Source of the DNA: Desulfuromonadales bacterium
GTDB lineage: Bacteria > Desulfobacterota > Desulfuromonadia > Desulfuromonadales > Syntrophotaleaceae
Reading direction: 5' to 3'
Length of the DNA stretch: 38,074 nucleotides
Assembly: GCA_030613545.1 (NCBI GenBank)
Contig: JAUWLU010000007.1
Span: 1-38,074, forward strand
The notes beneath the pieces were generated by a model that was not told where the DNA came from, searched no databases, and worked only from the letters and a program-made list of their open reading frames with translations. The stretch's first letter is position 1; every line of letters begins with the position of its first letter. This document shows, in pieces, positions 1 to 7,874 of this stretch. The translations under genes were made by a program, and so were the position numbers.

Positions 1-869
1 CTATCCAGCACCAGAACGCCAGGACAGCCGCCATGGAGCAGTTTCAGACGTAAATCTTCACGGCAATCGAGCAGGCCCACGGTCGGGCAGTTGCGCTCCA
101 TGAGGCAGTGAACCGGCGTCGACAGCCGCGCCCGCCAGGCGGCGGTAGCGGTGTCGAAACTGGTACTGAGCACGGGTACCTGCCGCTGGCGGGCCGTGGC
201 CAGCAGCTCCGGAGCGATCGTCCCGCCACCGGTGACCACCAGCACCCGCACCCCCAGATTCACTGCGTGGGCCTGAATTTCCTGCCGATCTCCGGTGATC
301 ACCAGCAACCGGCGCGGGTCGCAGTGAGTCAGCCGTTCGGCAAAGGATTCAAAGGCCATGGCGCCGACATAGAGCTCGAGCTCCTCCAGTTCCTTTTCAT
401 CGACGGCGTGCAATGCGCTGGCCTGCAAACACTCTCGCAAGGCGGCCAGCGAGGTCAACACCCGCCGGTTGGAGCCTTCATCCGTCGGCAGCAGAAAACC
501 TTCGGCAGCCCGCTTGAGCATCATCAGGCCCTGCGGCCGCTGCTCATCGTCGGTCACCGGCAGCAGCCGAACATCGTGGTGGTGGAGCTGTTCCAGCACA
601 ATTGCCAGAGGCGTCTCGCCGCCGATGGTAACCGCTGGCGAACGAACCAGATCCCGCACCCGGGGGGAGACATCGGTGAGCAAGGGCGGCACAGCCACGG
701 CGAGACGATTCAGCACAAATTCGGTCTGCCGATTGAGGTTGCCGGCTCGAGCCGCCGTCACGCCGGCCAGGCCCTGCAGCTGTCGCAGGCGGGCATAGCC
801 AATGGCACTGCAAATGGAGTCGGTGTCCGGATGCTTATGGCCGACCACATAAACCACGGGTTCGCTCAT
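1..869 (-). CDS. ppaC: Manganese-dependent inorganic pyrophosphatase (family II, CBS-DRTGG type), 3' end outside window
   Basis: Hydrolyses pyrophosphate to phosphate in the cytoplasm. About 289 residues are visible and the frame is still open at the window edge, so the C-terminal part is missing. The N-terminus carries the DHH-family metal site GHKHPDTDSICSAIGYA, with likely Mn ligands His11, Asp15 and Asp17. A CBS-like segment follows from about residue 69, then a DRTGG-like region around 180-285 with repeated beta strands such as RVLVVTGGGT. This insertion between the two halves of the catalytic domain is typical of nucleotide-regulated family II enzymes. The ATG lies 2 bases after the stop of the DUF3108 gene, so it is probably third in an operon with the antiporter. 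Identification is from motif recognition. Confidence 0.9.
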   Translation of the reverse strand, partial: MSEPVVYVVGHKHPDTDSICSAIGYARLRQLQGLAGVTAARAGNLNRQTEFVLNRLAVAVPPLLTDVSPRVRDLVRSPAVTIGGETPLAIVLEQLHHHDVRLLPVTDDEQRPQGLMMLKRAAEGFLLPTDEGSNRRVLTSLAALRECLQASALHAVDEKELEELELYVGAMAFESFAERLTHCDPRRLLVITGDRQEIQAHAVNLGVRVLVVTGGGTIAPELLATARQRQVPVLSTSFDTATAAWRARLSTPVHCLMERNCPTVGLLDCREDLRLKLLHGGCPGVLVLD

Positions 870-871
870 GA

Positions 872-1696
872 TCACAGCCCTTTCTGTTGCAGGGTACATC
901 GAACATCTCCCAGACCGATGACGTCTTCGACGACCACCTGGGCCGGTCGCCCCTGCTCATCGAGCCAGACATAGACGATGCCCTTGTCGGTATCGAAGAC
1001 CTCTTTGTCGAGTTGAACCTTGAGCAGAAGTCCCTGGTCGGGAAACTTGGGCTTGCGAGGTCGCTGTTTGTTCCCCAGCACCTCGACGACAATTTCGCTC
1101 GGCCCTTTGCGACTGTAGGTAGGGATGCGATATATTGCGCCCTGGACCAGCGGCCCGTAAAGACCGTGCCGAAAGTTGTAGAAAGCGGTCAGAATATCGT
1201 TGGGTTTGGCCGAAGGCATGGGCAGCACCAGATCTTCTTTTTGCCGGCCGTCGCGATTAACGCGCTGAATAATGCATTGCTGCTGATGATCGAACAGATA
1301 ACTTTTGAGCCGTACCCGCTGGCGGCCAGCCTTGGTTTTGATGATGTTCGAATCGTGGCGCAGGGAGGTGAGGCCACCCTCGTCATCGAGCTGCATCAGC
1401 GAAGCGTAGTGCTGGGCGCGATCACTGGTCAACCAGGCGGCTACGCCGAGGGTGTTGGCTTCCAGAACTGCCTGCCAACGGTTCGGCTCCTTGGTCGACT
1501 GCAGACTCAATTCGGCCTCGGCAATACGCTCAAACCATAAAAAGGCAATATCATAGCGGTAGCGCTCGGCAACGGGGGCTGTGGGCCGGCTCCTTTCGGC
1601 AGCGGCAGTGGCGGCTGCGAGACAGGGCCTTGGGGCGCCGATGAAAACAAGCAGCAGCCCGATGGCAATCCAGCGATGCTTCCAGGCGGCCCTCAC
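872..1696 (-). CDS. DUF3108 family exported protein
   Basis: A protein of about 274 residues of the DUF3108 family, whose function is not known. The start chosen is a GTG at 1696 whose last bases overlap the TGA of the upstream antiporter (a GTGA junction). A longer frame reaches back to 1753 but would run about 60 bases into the antiporter gene. From the GTG, the N-terminus reads as a signal peptide: basic AAWKHR, hydrophobic IAIGLLLVFIGA, then a PCLA-A type end (possible lipobox-like Cys). The mature part is beta-rich with RYRYDIAFLWFERIAEAEL near the start, and family-like segments such as FYNFRHGLYGPL and EVFDTDKGIVYVWLDEQGR. It is probably periplasmic. It lies between an ion antiporter and a pyrophosphatase, which does not by itself show a role. 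Confidence 0.82.
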   Translation of the reverse strand: MRAAWKHRWIAIGLLLVFIGAPRPCLAAATAAAERSRPTAPVAERYRYDIAFLWFERIAEAELSLQSTKEPNRWQAVLEANTLGVAAWLTSDRAQHYASLMQLDDEGGLTSLRHDSNIIKTKAGRQRVRLKSYLFDHQQQCIIQRVNRDGRQKEDLVLPMPSAKPNDILTAFYNFRHGLYGPLVQGAIYRIPTYSRKGPSEIVVEVLGNKQRPRKPKFPDQGLLLKVQLDKEVFDTDKGIVYVWLDEQGRPAQVVVEDVIGLGDVRCTLQQKGL

Positions 1697-2625
1697 AGGA
1701 AGAGTCCGGCGATAAAGGCCAGGTAACCACCTAGCAGCAACAGCCCTTTCCAACGACAGATTTTATAGCGATGCCCCAGCAGCGGAATGAGGCCAACGGA
1801 AAAGAGCAGCATGACCGGCATTTGCACACGCAGCAGCGAGGGATCGATGGCCAGGGGCCGAATCATCGGGCAGATACCTAGGACGAACAGGATGTTGAAA
1901 ATATTGCTGCCGAGTACATTGCCGATGCTCAGCTCGGCATGCCCCTTCCAGGCGCTGACGCCGCTGGCGGCCAACTCCGGCAGGCTGGTACCGATAGCCA
2001 CCACGCTGATGCCGATGACCAGTTCAGAGATGCCAAAGGCGCGGGCCAGAATCACTGCCGAACGGACCATCATTTCCGCACCGATACCGAGGCCGACAAT
2101 CCCCACCAGCACCAGAAGCGAATCCCGTGGTCGAGAACAGCTGGCCAGCATGGCCGAACCGAGGTTGGCCTCGCCGTCCTGGCGGCGGGCGGTGCGCAGA
2201 CAGTAGCCGAGGAACACCAGCAACAGGGCAAACGACAGGGCACCGTCGGCAAAGCCGAGATATCCGTCGCGCCCCAGCAGCAGCAACAGCAGGGAGGCAC
2301 CGATCATGAAAGGGACCTCGCGCTTGAGCAGCGAGCGGGGCACTAACAGGGGGGCAATAAGGGCGGTAAAACCGAGAATCAAACCGATGTTGGCGATATT
2401 GGAGCCGACGATATTGCCAGCGGCGATATCGGCTGAGCCCCGAAAAGAGGCCAGCAGAGAGACCATCATCTCCGGCATGCTGGTACCGAAAGCGACCACC
2501 GTCATGCCGATCACCAGCGGACGTATGCCATAGGAAGCGGCCAATCGGGAACTGGAATTAACCATGGTTTCGGCGCCGACATAGAGAATCGCCAGGCCGA
2601 GCAGAAAAAAGAAAGCGGCTATCAT
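1693..2625 (-). CDS. Calcium/sodium antiporter, CaCA family (YrbG-like)
   Basis: An inner-membrane cation/Ca2+ exchanger of 310 residues with about ten hydrophobic helices. The two inverted alpha repeats that bind the ions are clear. Repeat 1 has VAFGTSMPEMMVS (about 44-56) and GNIVGSNIANIGLILG. Repeat 2 has VAIGTSLPELAAS (about 208-220) and GNVLGSNIFNILFVLG. The conserved acidic residues of the TSxPE motifs are present in both. Length matches bacterial YrbG-type exchangers. The start ATG at 2625 has a GGAG-like element about 12 bases upstream. It heads a likely three-gene unit with the DUF3108 gene and ppaC and is transcribed divergently from the ArsR-type regulator. Whether it moves Na+ or H+ cannot be told from sequence. 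Confidence 0.92.
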   Translation of the reverse strand: MIAAFFFLLGLAILYVGAETMVNSSSRLAASYGIRPLVIGMTVVAFGTSMPEMMVSLLASFRGSADIAAGNIVGSNIANIGLILGFTALIAPLLVPRSLLKREVPFMIGASLLLLLLGRDGYLGFADGALSFALLLVFLGYCLRTARRQDGEANLGSAMLASCSRPRDSLLVLVGIVGLGIGAEMMVRSAVILARAFGISELVIGISVVAIGTSLPELAASGVSAWKGHAELSIGNVLGSNIFNILFVLGICPMIRPLAIDPSLLRVQMPVMLLFSVGLIPLLGHRYKICRWKGLLLLGGYLAFIAGLFL

Positions 2626-2667
2626 TTAACGAAACATCTCCAGAAAAATATCAGCATTGTTGTCGGG

Positions 2668-2688
2668 TTTGCCCGATGGACGGGCAAA
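2668..2688. promoter_or_regulatory. Perfect 8-bp inverted repeat in divergent promoter region
   Basis: TTTGCCCG at 2668-2675 and CGGGCAAA at 2681-2688 form a perfect inverted repeat with a 5-base centre. It sits between the divergent antiporter and arsR genes, 6 bases upstream of the -35 of the arsR promoter. There is no T-run after it on either strand, so a terminator is unlikely. A dimeric regulator's operator is the simplest reading; the adjacent ArsR-type protein is the obvious candidate, but that link is inference. Confidence 0.45.
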
Positions 2689-2694
2689 AAGCGA

Positions 2695-2723
2695 TTGACA
2701 TCCAAGGACTCGACCACTAACAT
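2695..2723 (+). promoter_or_regulatory. Sigma-70-type promoter of the arsR-rlmI pair
   Basis: TTGACA at 2695-2700, a 17-base spacer, then TAACAT at 2718-2723 (4 of 6 to TATAAT). It lies about 45 bases before the preferred arsR start, in the correct orientation. Confidence 0.6.
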
Positions 2724-2768
2724 CCATATATTCGATTTTTTATGTCATCGTCCGGCACAGGGAAAACC

Positions 2769-3068
2769 ATGCAAAATACCTTTGACAAAACCCAGAGTTA
2801 CGAACGGGAAGCGGAAATCCTCAAAGTTCTCGGCCACCCCATTCGGCTTAAAATCGTCGCCGGCCTGCTGTCGGAAGCCTGCAATGTCAAAAAGATCTGG
2901 GAATGCCTCGGTCTGCCTCAGGCCACCGTATCCCAACACCTCGCCTTGCTCAAGAACAAAGGCATTATCGAAGGACGGCGCAGCGGCGTGGAAGTTTATT
3001 ATTCGGTGATATCCGAGCAAGCCCGCCTGACCATCGAAGCCCTGTTTAAAAGCCCAACGCCAAAATGA
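2769..3068 (+). CDS. ArsR/SmtB-family winged-helix regulator
   Basis: A small DNA-binding repressor-type protein of 99 residues from ATG 2769. This start has AGGGA about 5 bases upstream; the ATG at 2742 has no ribosome site and lies close to the promoter. The helix-turn-helix is LPQATVSQHLALLKNKGI (about 49-66), followed by a beta wing EGRRSGVEVYYSV. Cys38 and Cys46 (segment EACNVKKIWEC) flank the helix before the recognition helix, but this is not the classic ELCVCDL metal site. What it senses is therefore open: metal, sulfide/persulfide, or a non-ligand role. Its stop overlaps the start of the rRNA methyltransferase (ATGA), so the two are co-translated. Confidence 0.88.
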   Translation: MQNTFDKTQSYEREAEILKVLGHPIRLKIVAGLLSEACNVKKIWECLGLPQATVSQHLALLKNKGIIEGRRSGVEVYYSVISEQARLTIEALFKSPTPK

Positions 3069-4240
3069 CCCGACTGATTTTACGTGCCGGTCACGATCAT
3101 CGCGTACAGCAGGGCCATCCCTGGGTGTTCAGCAACGAAATCGCTCGCATCGAGGGACAACCCGAAGCGGGCTCGGCCCTGGCCGTCTGCAACGCTGGGG
3201 GAAAACCCCTCGGCACCGCCTATTACAATCCCCAATCGTTGATCGCCGCCCGCCTGCTTTCCCGTCGCCAAGAAGAGATCGACAGCGTCGATTTCTTTCG
3301 CCGCAAGCTGCAAAAGGCCCTGCGCTATCGCCAGGGGCTCTACAGCAACCTCAATGCCCTGCGGCTGGTCCATGGCGAGGCGGACGGACTGCCCGGCCTG
3401 GTGGTCGATCGCTACGCCCGCGTGCTGGTGCTCCAGTTCCTCACCCTCGGCATGGAACGGCGCCGGGAGGCGATTGTACAGGCCCTCACCGAACTGCTCG
3501 ATCCTTCGGCCATCATCGCCCGCAACGACGTGGCGGTGCGAGCACTTGAAGGGCTGCCGCAACAGGTGGAGATCCTCAGCGGCGCCCTGCCAGAATCGCT
3601 GCTGATCACCGAACACGGCCTTCGCTTTGAAGTCGATGTGCTGCAGGGTCGGAAGACCGGTCACTTTCTCGATCAGAAAGAGAACCACCAGGCGCTGCAG
3701 GGCCGGGTTGAAGGGCGCCGGGTGCTGGACCTGTTCTGCTACTCGGGCAGCTGGTCGATTCATGCCGCCCGTTTTGGTGCCGCCGAGGTGCGTGGCATCG
3801 ACATCTCAGACCGAGCCGTAGCCCTGGCCACAGAGAACGCCCGACATAACTTTCAGGAACAGATCTGCTCCTTTGTTAAAGCCGATGTCTTCGAAGAGCT
3901 GAAAGGACTAAAGGCCCGAGAGGAGCGGTTCGGCACCATCATTCTTGACCCGCCGGCCTTCGTCAAGAGCAAAAAACATCTGCAGGAAGCCCTGCGCGTT
4001 TATCTGACCGTCAACCGGCGAGCCATGGAGCTGCTCGAACCGGGCGGCTATCTCTTCACCTGTTCCTGCTCGTATCATATGCAGCGGGAAACCTTTGTCG
4101 ACACCCTGCGTCGGGCCGCCCGCCTCACCGGGCGGGAGCTGCGCCTGGTCGAACTGCGCGGCCAGGCCTACGACCATCCGGTGTTACTCAACTGTCCGGA
4201 AACCGATTATCTCAAATGCCTGGTCCTGCAGGTCCTTTAA
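3065..4240 (+). CDS. rlmI: 23S rRNA (cytosine-C5)-methyltransferase, RlmI family
   Basis: A SAM-dependent methyltransferase of 391 residues of the RlmI/YccW type, which methylates 23S rRNA cytosine 1962 in E. coli. An N-terminal PUA-like RNA-binding domain (about 1-75, HPWVFSNEIARIEG) is followed by an EEHEE-like linker and a Rossmann methyltransferase domain from about 215. SAM motif I is VLDLFCYSGSWSIHAARFGA (about 220-239) and motif IV is ILDPPAFVKSK. The likely catalytic cysteine lies in LFTCSCSYHM. Length fits the family. The ATG overlaps the arsR stop, so expression depends on that regulator's transcript. It converges with bioC, 16 bases away, with no obvious terminator between them. 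Exact target nucleotide is inferred from the family. Confidence 0.9.
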   Translation: MTRLILRAGHDHRVQQGHPWVFSNEIARIEGQPEAGSALAVCNAGGKPLGTAYYNPQSLIAARLLSRRQEEIDSVDFFRRKLQKALRYRQGLYSNLNALRLVHGEADGLPGLVVDRYARVLVLQFLTLGMERRREAIVQALTELLDPSAIIARNDVAVRALEGLPQQVEILSGALPESLLITEHGLRFEVDVLQGRKTGHFLDQKENHQALQGRVEGRRVLDLFCYSGSWSIHAARFGAAEVRGIDISDRAVALATENARHNFQEQICSFVKADVFEELKGLKAREERFGTIILDPPAFVKSKKHLQEALRVYLTVNRRAMELLEPGGYLFTCSCSYHMQRETFVDTLRRAARLTGRELRLVELRGQAYDHPVLLNCPETDYLKCLVLQVL

Positions 4241-4256
4241 AACCAGCAAACTTTTC

Positions 4257-5066
4257 TCATCGCGGCGGAGCGGCCGCCAGCCCATAAACTACCTCGTAGC
4301 TGGCGGGGATTTGCCCGTCCCGCTCGTAGCGTTGCCGGTAGATATCGGTCATATTCTGCAGCAGGCGACGGGAAGCCAGTCCCCGCGGCGCTCGAGAGCT
4401 GGCATTGCCGGCGCCGATGCGCTTCAGGCTGCGCAACAGATCTGCCACTCCCCCATGGTATTCGACCAGTTCCTGCCGCTGCAGTTCCACTTGGACAAAT
4501 CCGGCCGTGGTTAGAGCCCGTTGAACGGTTGTCAGCTCCGGCAACTCGTGCAGATGCTCTGTCTCCCCGCCCCTGATCTCGGCAGCCTGCCGATAGGCCG
4601 TTTTAAGTTCTCGCAGGGTGCCCCGGCCGAACAGGGCAAAAGCGAACAGGCCGCCATCGCGCAGGATTCGGGCACTTTCGGAAAATGCTTCGGGCAGGTC
4701 AACCACCCATTGATAAACCGATGAAGAGCAGACCAGATCGACGCTGCGATCTGCAAAAGGCAAGGCTTCCGCGGCGGCATCGACAGCCAGGGCCTTAGCT
4801 ATGCGGCTGCGACCTTGCAGGGTCATGCCGTGGGCGATGTCGGACAAAATGGGTTGCAGTTGGGGATAGCTTTGACACAGCTCGTAAGACAGGCTGCCGG
4901 TACCGCAGCCGATATCAAGAAAGGTTCCCTCCTCTGGACAGCGCTGGTCCATAAGCTCCAACAGGGTGGCCACCACCTGCTTCTGGATATGAGCATGGTG
5001 GTCATAACGGTCGGCGCTGGCGCTGAAATTACGTCGCAAACGGCGGCTATCGACAGCAGCGGTCAT
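4257..5066 (-). CDS. bioC: Malonyl-[acyl-carrier protein] O-methyltransferase BioC
   Basis: Methylates the free carboxyl of malonyl-ACP so the fatty acid synthase can elongate it to pimeloyl-ACP methyl ester. The start at 5066 (MTAAVDSRRLRRNFSASADR) is chosen because its ATG overlaps the bioH TGA; a longer frame to 5087 would overlap bioH further. The length is 269 residues. The N-terminal RNFSASADRYDHHAHIQ segment is typical of BioC, and SAM motif I is FLDIGCGTGSLSYEL (about 50-64). Later motifs include DLVCSSSVYQWV and ILRDGGLFAFALFG. It is last in bioW-bioF-bioH-bioC. Position next to bioH makes BioC more likely than a generic methyltransferase. Confidence 0.93.
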   Translation of the reverse strand: MTAAVDSRRLRRNFSASADRYDHHAHIQKQVVATLLELMDQRCPEEGTFLDIGCGTGSLSYELCQSYPQLQPILSDIAHGMTLQGRSRIAKALAVDAAAEALPFADRSVDLVCSSSVYQWVVDLPEAFSESARILRDGGLFAFALFGRGTLRELKTAYRQAAEIRGGETEHLHELPELTTVQRALTTAGFVQVELQRQELVEYHGGVADLLRSLKRIGAGNASSRAPRGLASRRLLQNMTDIYRQRYERDGQIPASYEVVYGLAAAPPR

Positions 5067-5869
5067 GGCCGGCAGAACTCCCGCCACAGTTGAAAGCTTT
5101 GCTGAGGGTAGCTAAGAAAGGGGGCATGACCCGCCTGCGACAGCGCCTGAAAACGGGCCTGCGGCAGAACGTCGGCCAGATAACGGCCGGCGCCAAGGGG
5201 TACGATGCCATCTTCTGAACCGTGCATCACCAGGGCCGGCAGCCTAAGCCCGGCCAACTGCGAACGCAAATCGCCGATCCGCAGAGTCTCCAGGGCCGCC
5301 AGAGCCGCCTCCGGTTGCGGTGGTACTGCCGTCGGCGAAAGCTGCTCGATCAGCCACTGCCAGCGCTGTGCGCTCAACTCATGCGTACTGAACTGCTGGG
5401 CAAAGAAATCGTCCAGAGTCCTGGCAAAACGTCGCTGCAGTCCCCGCGCCATGATCCGCACCTGCCCCTCGGCCAGACCGTTGGGCCACTCTTCATCGGC
5501 CACAAACCGAGGCGTGGTGGCCACCAGCAATAAACGGGACAGGCGCTGCTTTGCAAGGGTGGCCAGTCGCAGGGCGATCTGACCGCCGAGAGACCAGCCG
5601 AGCAGCCGAACATCGGTAAGCTTAAGCCCTTCCATCCAGGCGGCCAGATCGCGGGCCAAAGGGTCGAGCCCGTAGTCATTGCCGGCTGTCGATTGGCCGT
5701 GTCCCGGCAGATCCGGCGCCAGCACGCAAAACTCGTCGCTTAACGTCTGCAGGGCCTCGCTGAAGACCGCTGAAGACATGGCCCAGCCGTGCAGCAACAC
5801 CAGCGGCGGACCGCTGCCGGCCTGACGGTAGCGTATCACCCGGCCGTCGGCCAAACACCATTCTTTCAT
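5063..5869 (-). CDS. bioH: Pimeloyl-[ACP] methyl ester carboxylesterase BioH
   Basis: Removes the methyl ester from pimeloyl-ACP methyl ester and so ends the BioC-started chain extension. It is an alpha/beta hydrolase of 268 residues from ATG 5869, which overlaps the bioF TGA and has GGAGC upstream; the frame extends further but into bioF. The oxyanion region is LLHGWA (25-30), the nucleophile elbow is GWSLGG with Ser93, and likely Asp220 (HGSEDGIVP) and His248 (AGHAPF) complete the triad. Length and the GWSLGG elbow match BioH. The alpha/beta fold is shared by many esterases, so the name leans partly on its place between bioF and bioC. Confidence 0.9.
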   Translation of the reverse strand: MKEWCLADGRVIRYRQAGSGPPLVLLHGWAMSSAVFSEALQTLSDEFCVLAPDLPGHGQSTAGNDYGLDPLARDLAAWMEGLKLTDVRLLGWSLGGQIALRLATLAKQRLSRLLLVATTPRFVADEEWPNGLAEGQVRIMARGLQRRFARTLDDFFAQQFSTHELSAQRWQWLIEQLSPTAVPPQPEAALAALETLRIGDLRSQLAGLRLPALVMHGSEDGIVPLGAGRYLADVLPQARFQALSQAGHAPFLSYPQQSFQLWREFCRP

Positions 5870-7041
5870 CGATCTGCTCCTCGCACAGCTCGAACCACCG
5901 CCTGCGCCGCGCCATCCAGGTCGGCCCGCTGATGAACGGCCATCAGGGTCGCCCGCAATCGGCAACGGCCGTCCGGCACCGTCGGCGGTCGAATCCCTTG
6001 TACAAAGTACCCTTCAGCCAAAAGCCTGTCGCTGGCGGCCATGGTCGGTTCCGGCTCGCCGGTGATAATCGGTACAATGGGACTGGGATGTTCCGCCACG
6101 GTCAGACCTCCCTGGCGCAAGCCGGCAACAAAACGGGTTCGGTTTTCAGCCAACCGTTGTCGCAGGTGCGCGCCTTCTTCGCCGGCCACGATTTCCAGGG
6201 CGGCCAGGGCGGCAGCGGGCACTCCCGGCGGCAGGCTGGTGGAAAAGATAAAGGACCGCGCCCGGTTGATGAGCAGTTCGATGGCCGCAGCGGGACCGGC
6301 CAGATAGGCGCCTGCCCCTCCCAGGGCCTTGCCCAGGGTGCCCATGTGCAAATCGATGTCTTCCAGACAACCGAGTTGTTCGCCGCTGCCGCGACCGCCG
6401 GCACCCAGTACCCCGGTGCCGTGGGCATCGTCGACCATTAGCAGCGCATCGTAACGCTCCTTGAGCCGCACCAGTTCGGGCAGCGGCGCCAGGTCACCGT
6501 CCATGCTGAAAACCCCGTCGCTGACGATCAGCCAGCGGCCGCTGCGGCGCGGAGCTTCCAGCGCCATAAGCGCAGCGAGCGCCGCGGCATCGCCATGGGG
6601 ATAGACGACAGTGCGGGCCTTGCTCAGTCGGCAGCCATCGATTATCGAGGCGTGGTTGAGGGCGTCGGAGAAGATCAAATCCCCGTCCTCAAACAACCCC
6701 TGCAAGATGCCGCTGTTGGCCGCATAGCCGGAATTGAACAGCAGGGCCCGCTCGCTGCCCTTGAAAGCGGCCAACGCCTCTTCCAGTTGCCGATGGCAGC
6801 TCATGGAGCCGGAAATCAGCCGGCTGCCGCCGCTGCCGGCACCGAACCGGGCGGTAGCCCCTCGAGCCGCTTCGATGACCTGGGGATGGGTGGCAAGGCC
6901 AAGATAGTTGTTGGAACAGAGCAACAGCACCCTTCGGCCATCGATCTCTACATGGGAGCCTTGAGCGCTGGTGACGGTACGCAATCGCCGAAGCAAGCCC
7001 ATTTCTTCGAGGCTATTGAGTTGATCTTGCCAGTCCGTCAT
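5866..7041 (-). CDS. bioF: 8-amino-7-oxononanoate synthase BioF
   Basis: PLP enzyme joining L-alanine to pimeloyl-CoA or pimeloyl-ACP with loss of CO2, the first ring-building step of biotin synthesis. It has 391 residues, the usual length. Visible motifs: SNNYLGLATHP (43-53), GAGSGGSRLISGS (67-79), LNHASIIDG (128-136), DDAHGTG (204-210; Asp204 and His207 contact PLP) and TLGKALGG with Schiff-base Lys238. Its ATG overlaps the bioW TGA and its TGA overlaps the bioH ATG. Because bioW and bioC/bioH flank it, this BioF could receive pimeloyl as CoA or ACP thioester; sequence does not show which it prefers. A KBL-type paralogue is unlikely given the context. Confidence 0.95.
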   Translation of the reverse strand: MTDWQDQLNSLEEMGLLRRLRTVTSAQGSHVEIDGRRVLLLCSNNYLGLATHPQVIEAARGATARFGAGSGGSRLISGSMSCHRQLEEALAAFKGSERALLFNSGYAANSGILQGLFEDGDLIFSDALNHASIIDGCRLSKARTVVYPHGDAAALAALMALEAPRRSGRWLIVSDGVFSMDGDLAPLPELVRLKERYDALLMVDDAHGTGVLGAGGRGSGEQLGCLEDIDLHMGTLGKALGGAGAYLAGPAAAIELLINRARSFIFSTSLPPGVPAAALAALEIVAGEEGAHLRQRLAENRTRFVAGLRQGGLTVAEHPSPIVPIITGEPEPTMAASDRLLAEGYFVQGIRPPTVPDGRCRLRATLMAVHQRADLDGAAQAVVRAVRGADR

Positions 7042-7844
7042 GATTGTACCACCCAGGGTTGCGGCCGGTTTAATTGGCCGATGCGGTCGAATAGCAGTGG
7101 CCGGTATTGCAGATAATTGATGAGCTCCGGCAGCTTATGTTGCCCTGCAGCAAGAAAAAAGGCCCGTCCGCCGCGCTCCTCGCCCAGAGGTTTAAGGTGG
7201 GGAAAACGGACATAGCCCTGATGAGCACTGGCCACATAGCCGGCCGTGTAGTCGGGGTCATCGGACCAGCAGAGTTCCGCCACGATTCCCGGCGTCGTAA
7301 GGACTTTTCCGGCCAGCACCAGGGCCTCGCGGACATGAGCATTGTCCAGACCCAGCGACTGCAGACCAAGGGCCAGTTCCTGGCGCGCTTGCTCGGTCAG
7401 ATCCATGCGGCTGACGCGTACCCCCCGCGCCTGGTCAGGCTCAAGACGCCGGCCGCTCACCGCATCGATGAGCATGGCCCCGCGCATGCTTCGACCGTCC
7501 GGTGCGGCCCCGGAGGCCATGGCGGCCATGGCCGTATCGATGGCCAGCGGCGACACCCCGGCCTGGCACAAAAGACCGGCCGCCGCCTGACGGCCCTGAC
7601 CATAATTGTCCACCAGGTAGGTGCGTAAATCGGGCAGCGCCACATAATCGATTTGCCCTTCGGCGACTTCTTCGATGGAAATCTGAATAGTTTCCGCCCT
7701 GCCCCGCATATGGCCCAGAGCCCGTTGCACCATGTCGGCAGCCAACGGCTCAAGCTCGATCGCAGTGCTCAGGCGTTCGGCTCCGGAGAGGTGATGACCG
7801 TTGCGTGAGGCCTGCATACGAATACTGTATAGAGGACGATTCAT
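7038..7844 (-). CDS. bioW: 6-carboxyhexanoate-CoA ligase (pimeloyl-CoA synthetase) BioW
   Basis: Activates free pimelate with ATP and CoA to pimeloyl-CoA. The start at ATG 7844 gives MNRPLYSIRMQASRNG, which matches the BioW N-terminus; a TTG 27 bases upstream has no better ribosome site and lies beside the operator. The length is 268 residues. Family landmarks: YSIRMQASRNGHHLSGAERL (about 5-24), GAMLIDAVSGRRLEPD, RGVRVSRMD, ALVLAGKVLTTPGIVAELCW, DDPDYTAGYVAS and GGRAFFL near the end. It is the first gene of bioW-F-H-C, directly behind a BirA-like operator. Having BioW together with BioC/BioH is redundant for pimelate supply (see findings). Confidence 0.93.
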   Translation of the reverse strand: MNRPLYSIRMQASRNGHHLSGAERLSTAIELEPLAADMVQRALGHMRGRAETIQISIEEVAEGQIDYVALPDLRTYLVDNYGQGRQAAAGLLCQAGVSPLAIDTAMAAMASGAAPDGRSMRGAMLIDAVSGRRLEPDQARGVRVSRMDLTEQARQELALGLQSLGLDNAHVREALVLAGKVLTTPGIVAELCWSDDPDYTAGYVASAHQGYVRFPHLKPLGEERGGRAFFLAAGQHKLPELINYLQYRPLLFDRIGQLNRPQPWVVQS

Positions 7845-7874
7845 GGCTCGAAAGCTAGCACGGTCCTTCAAATA

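Noticed and set aside
108-974. A 288-codon plus-strand frame at the left edge
   Set aside because: Antisense to the pyrophosphatase gene, whose minus-strand translation has the clear GHKHPDTDS motif.
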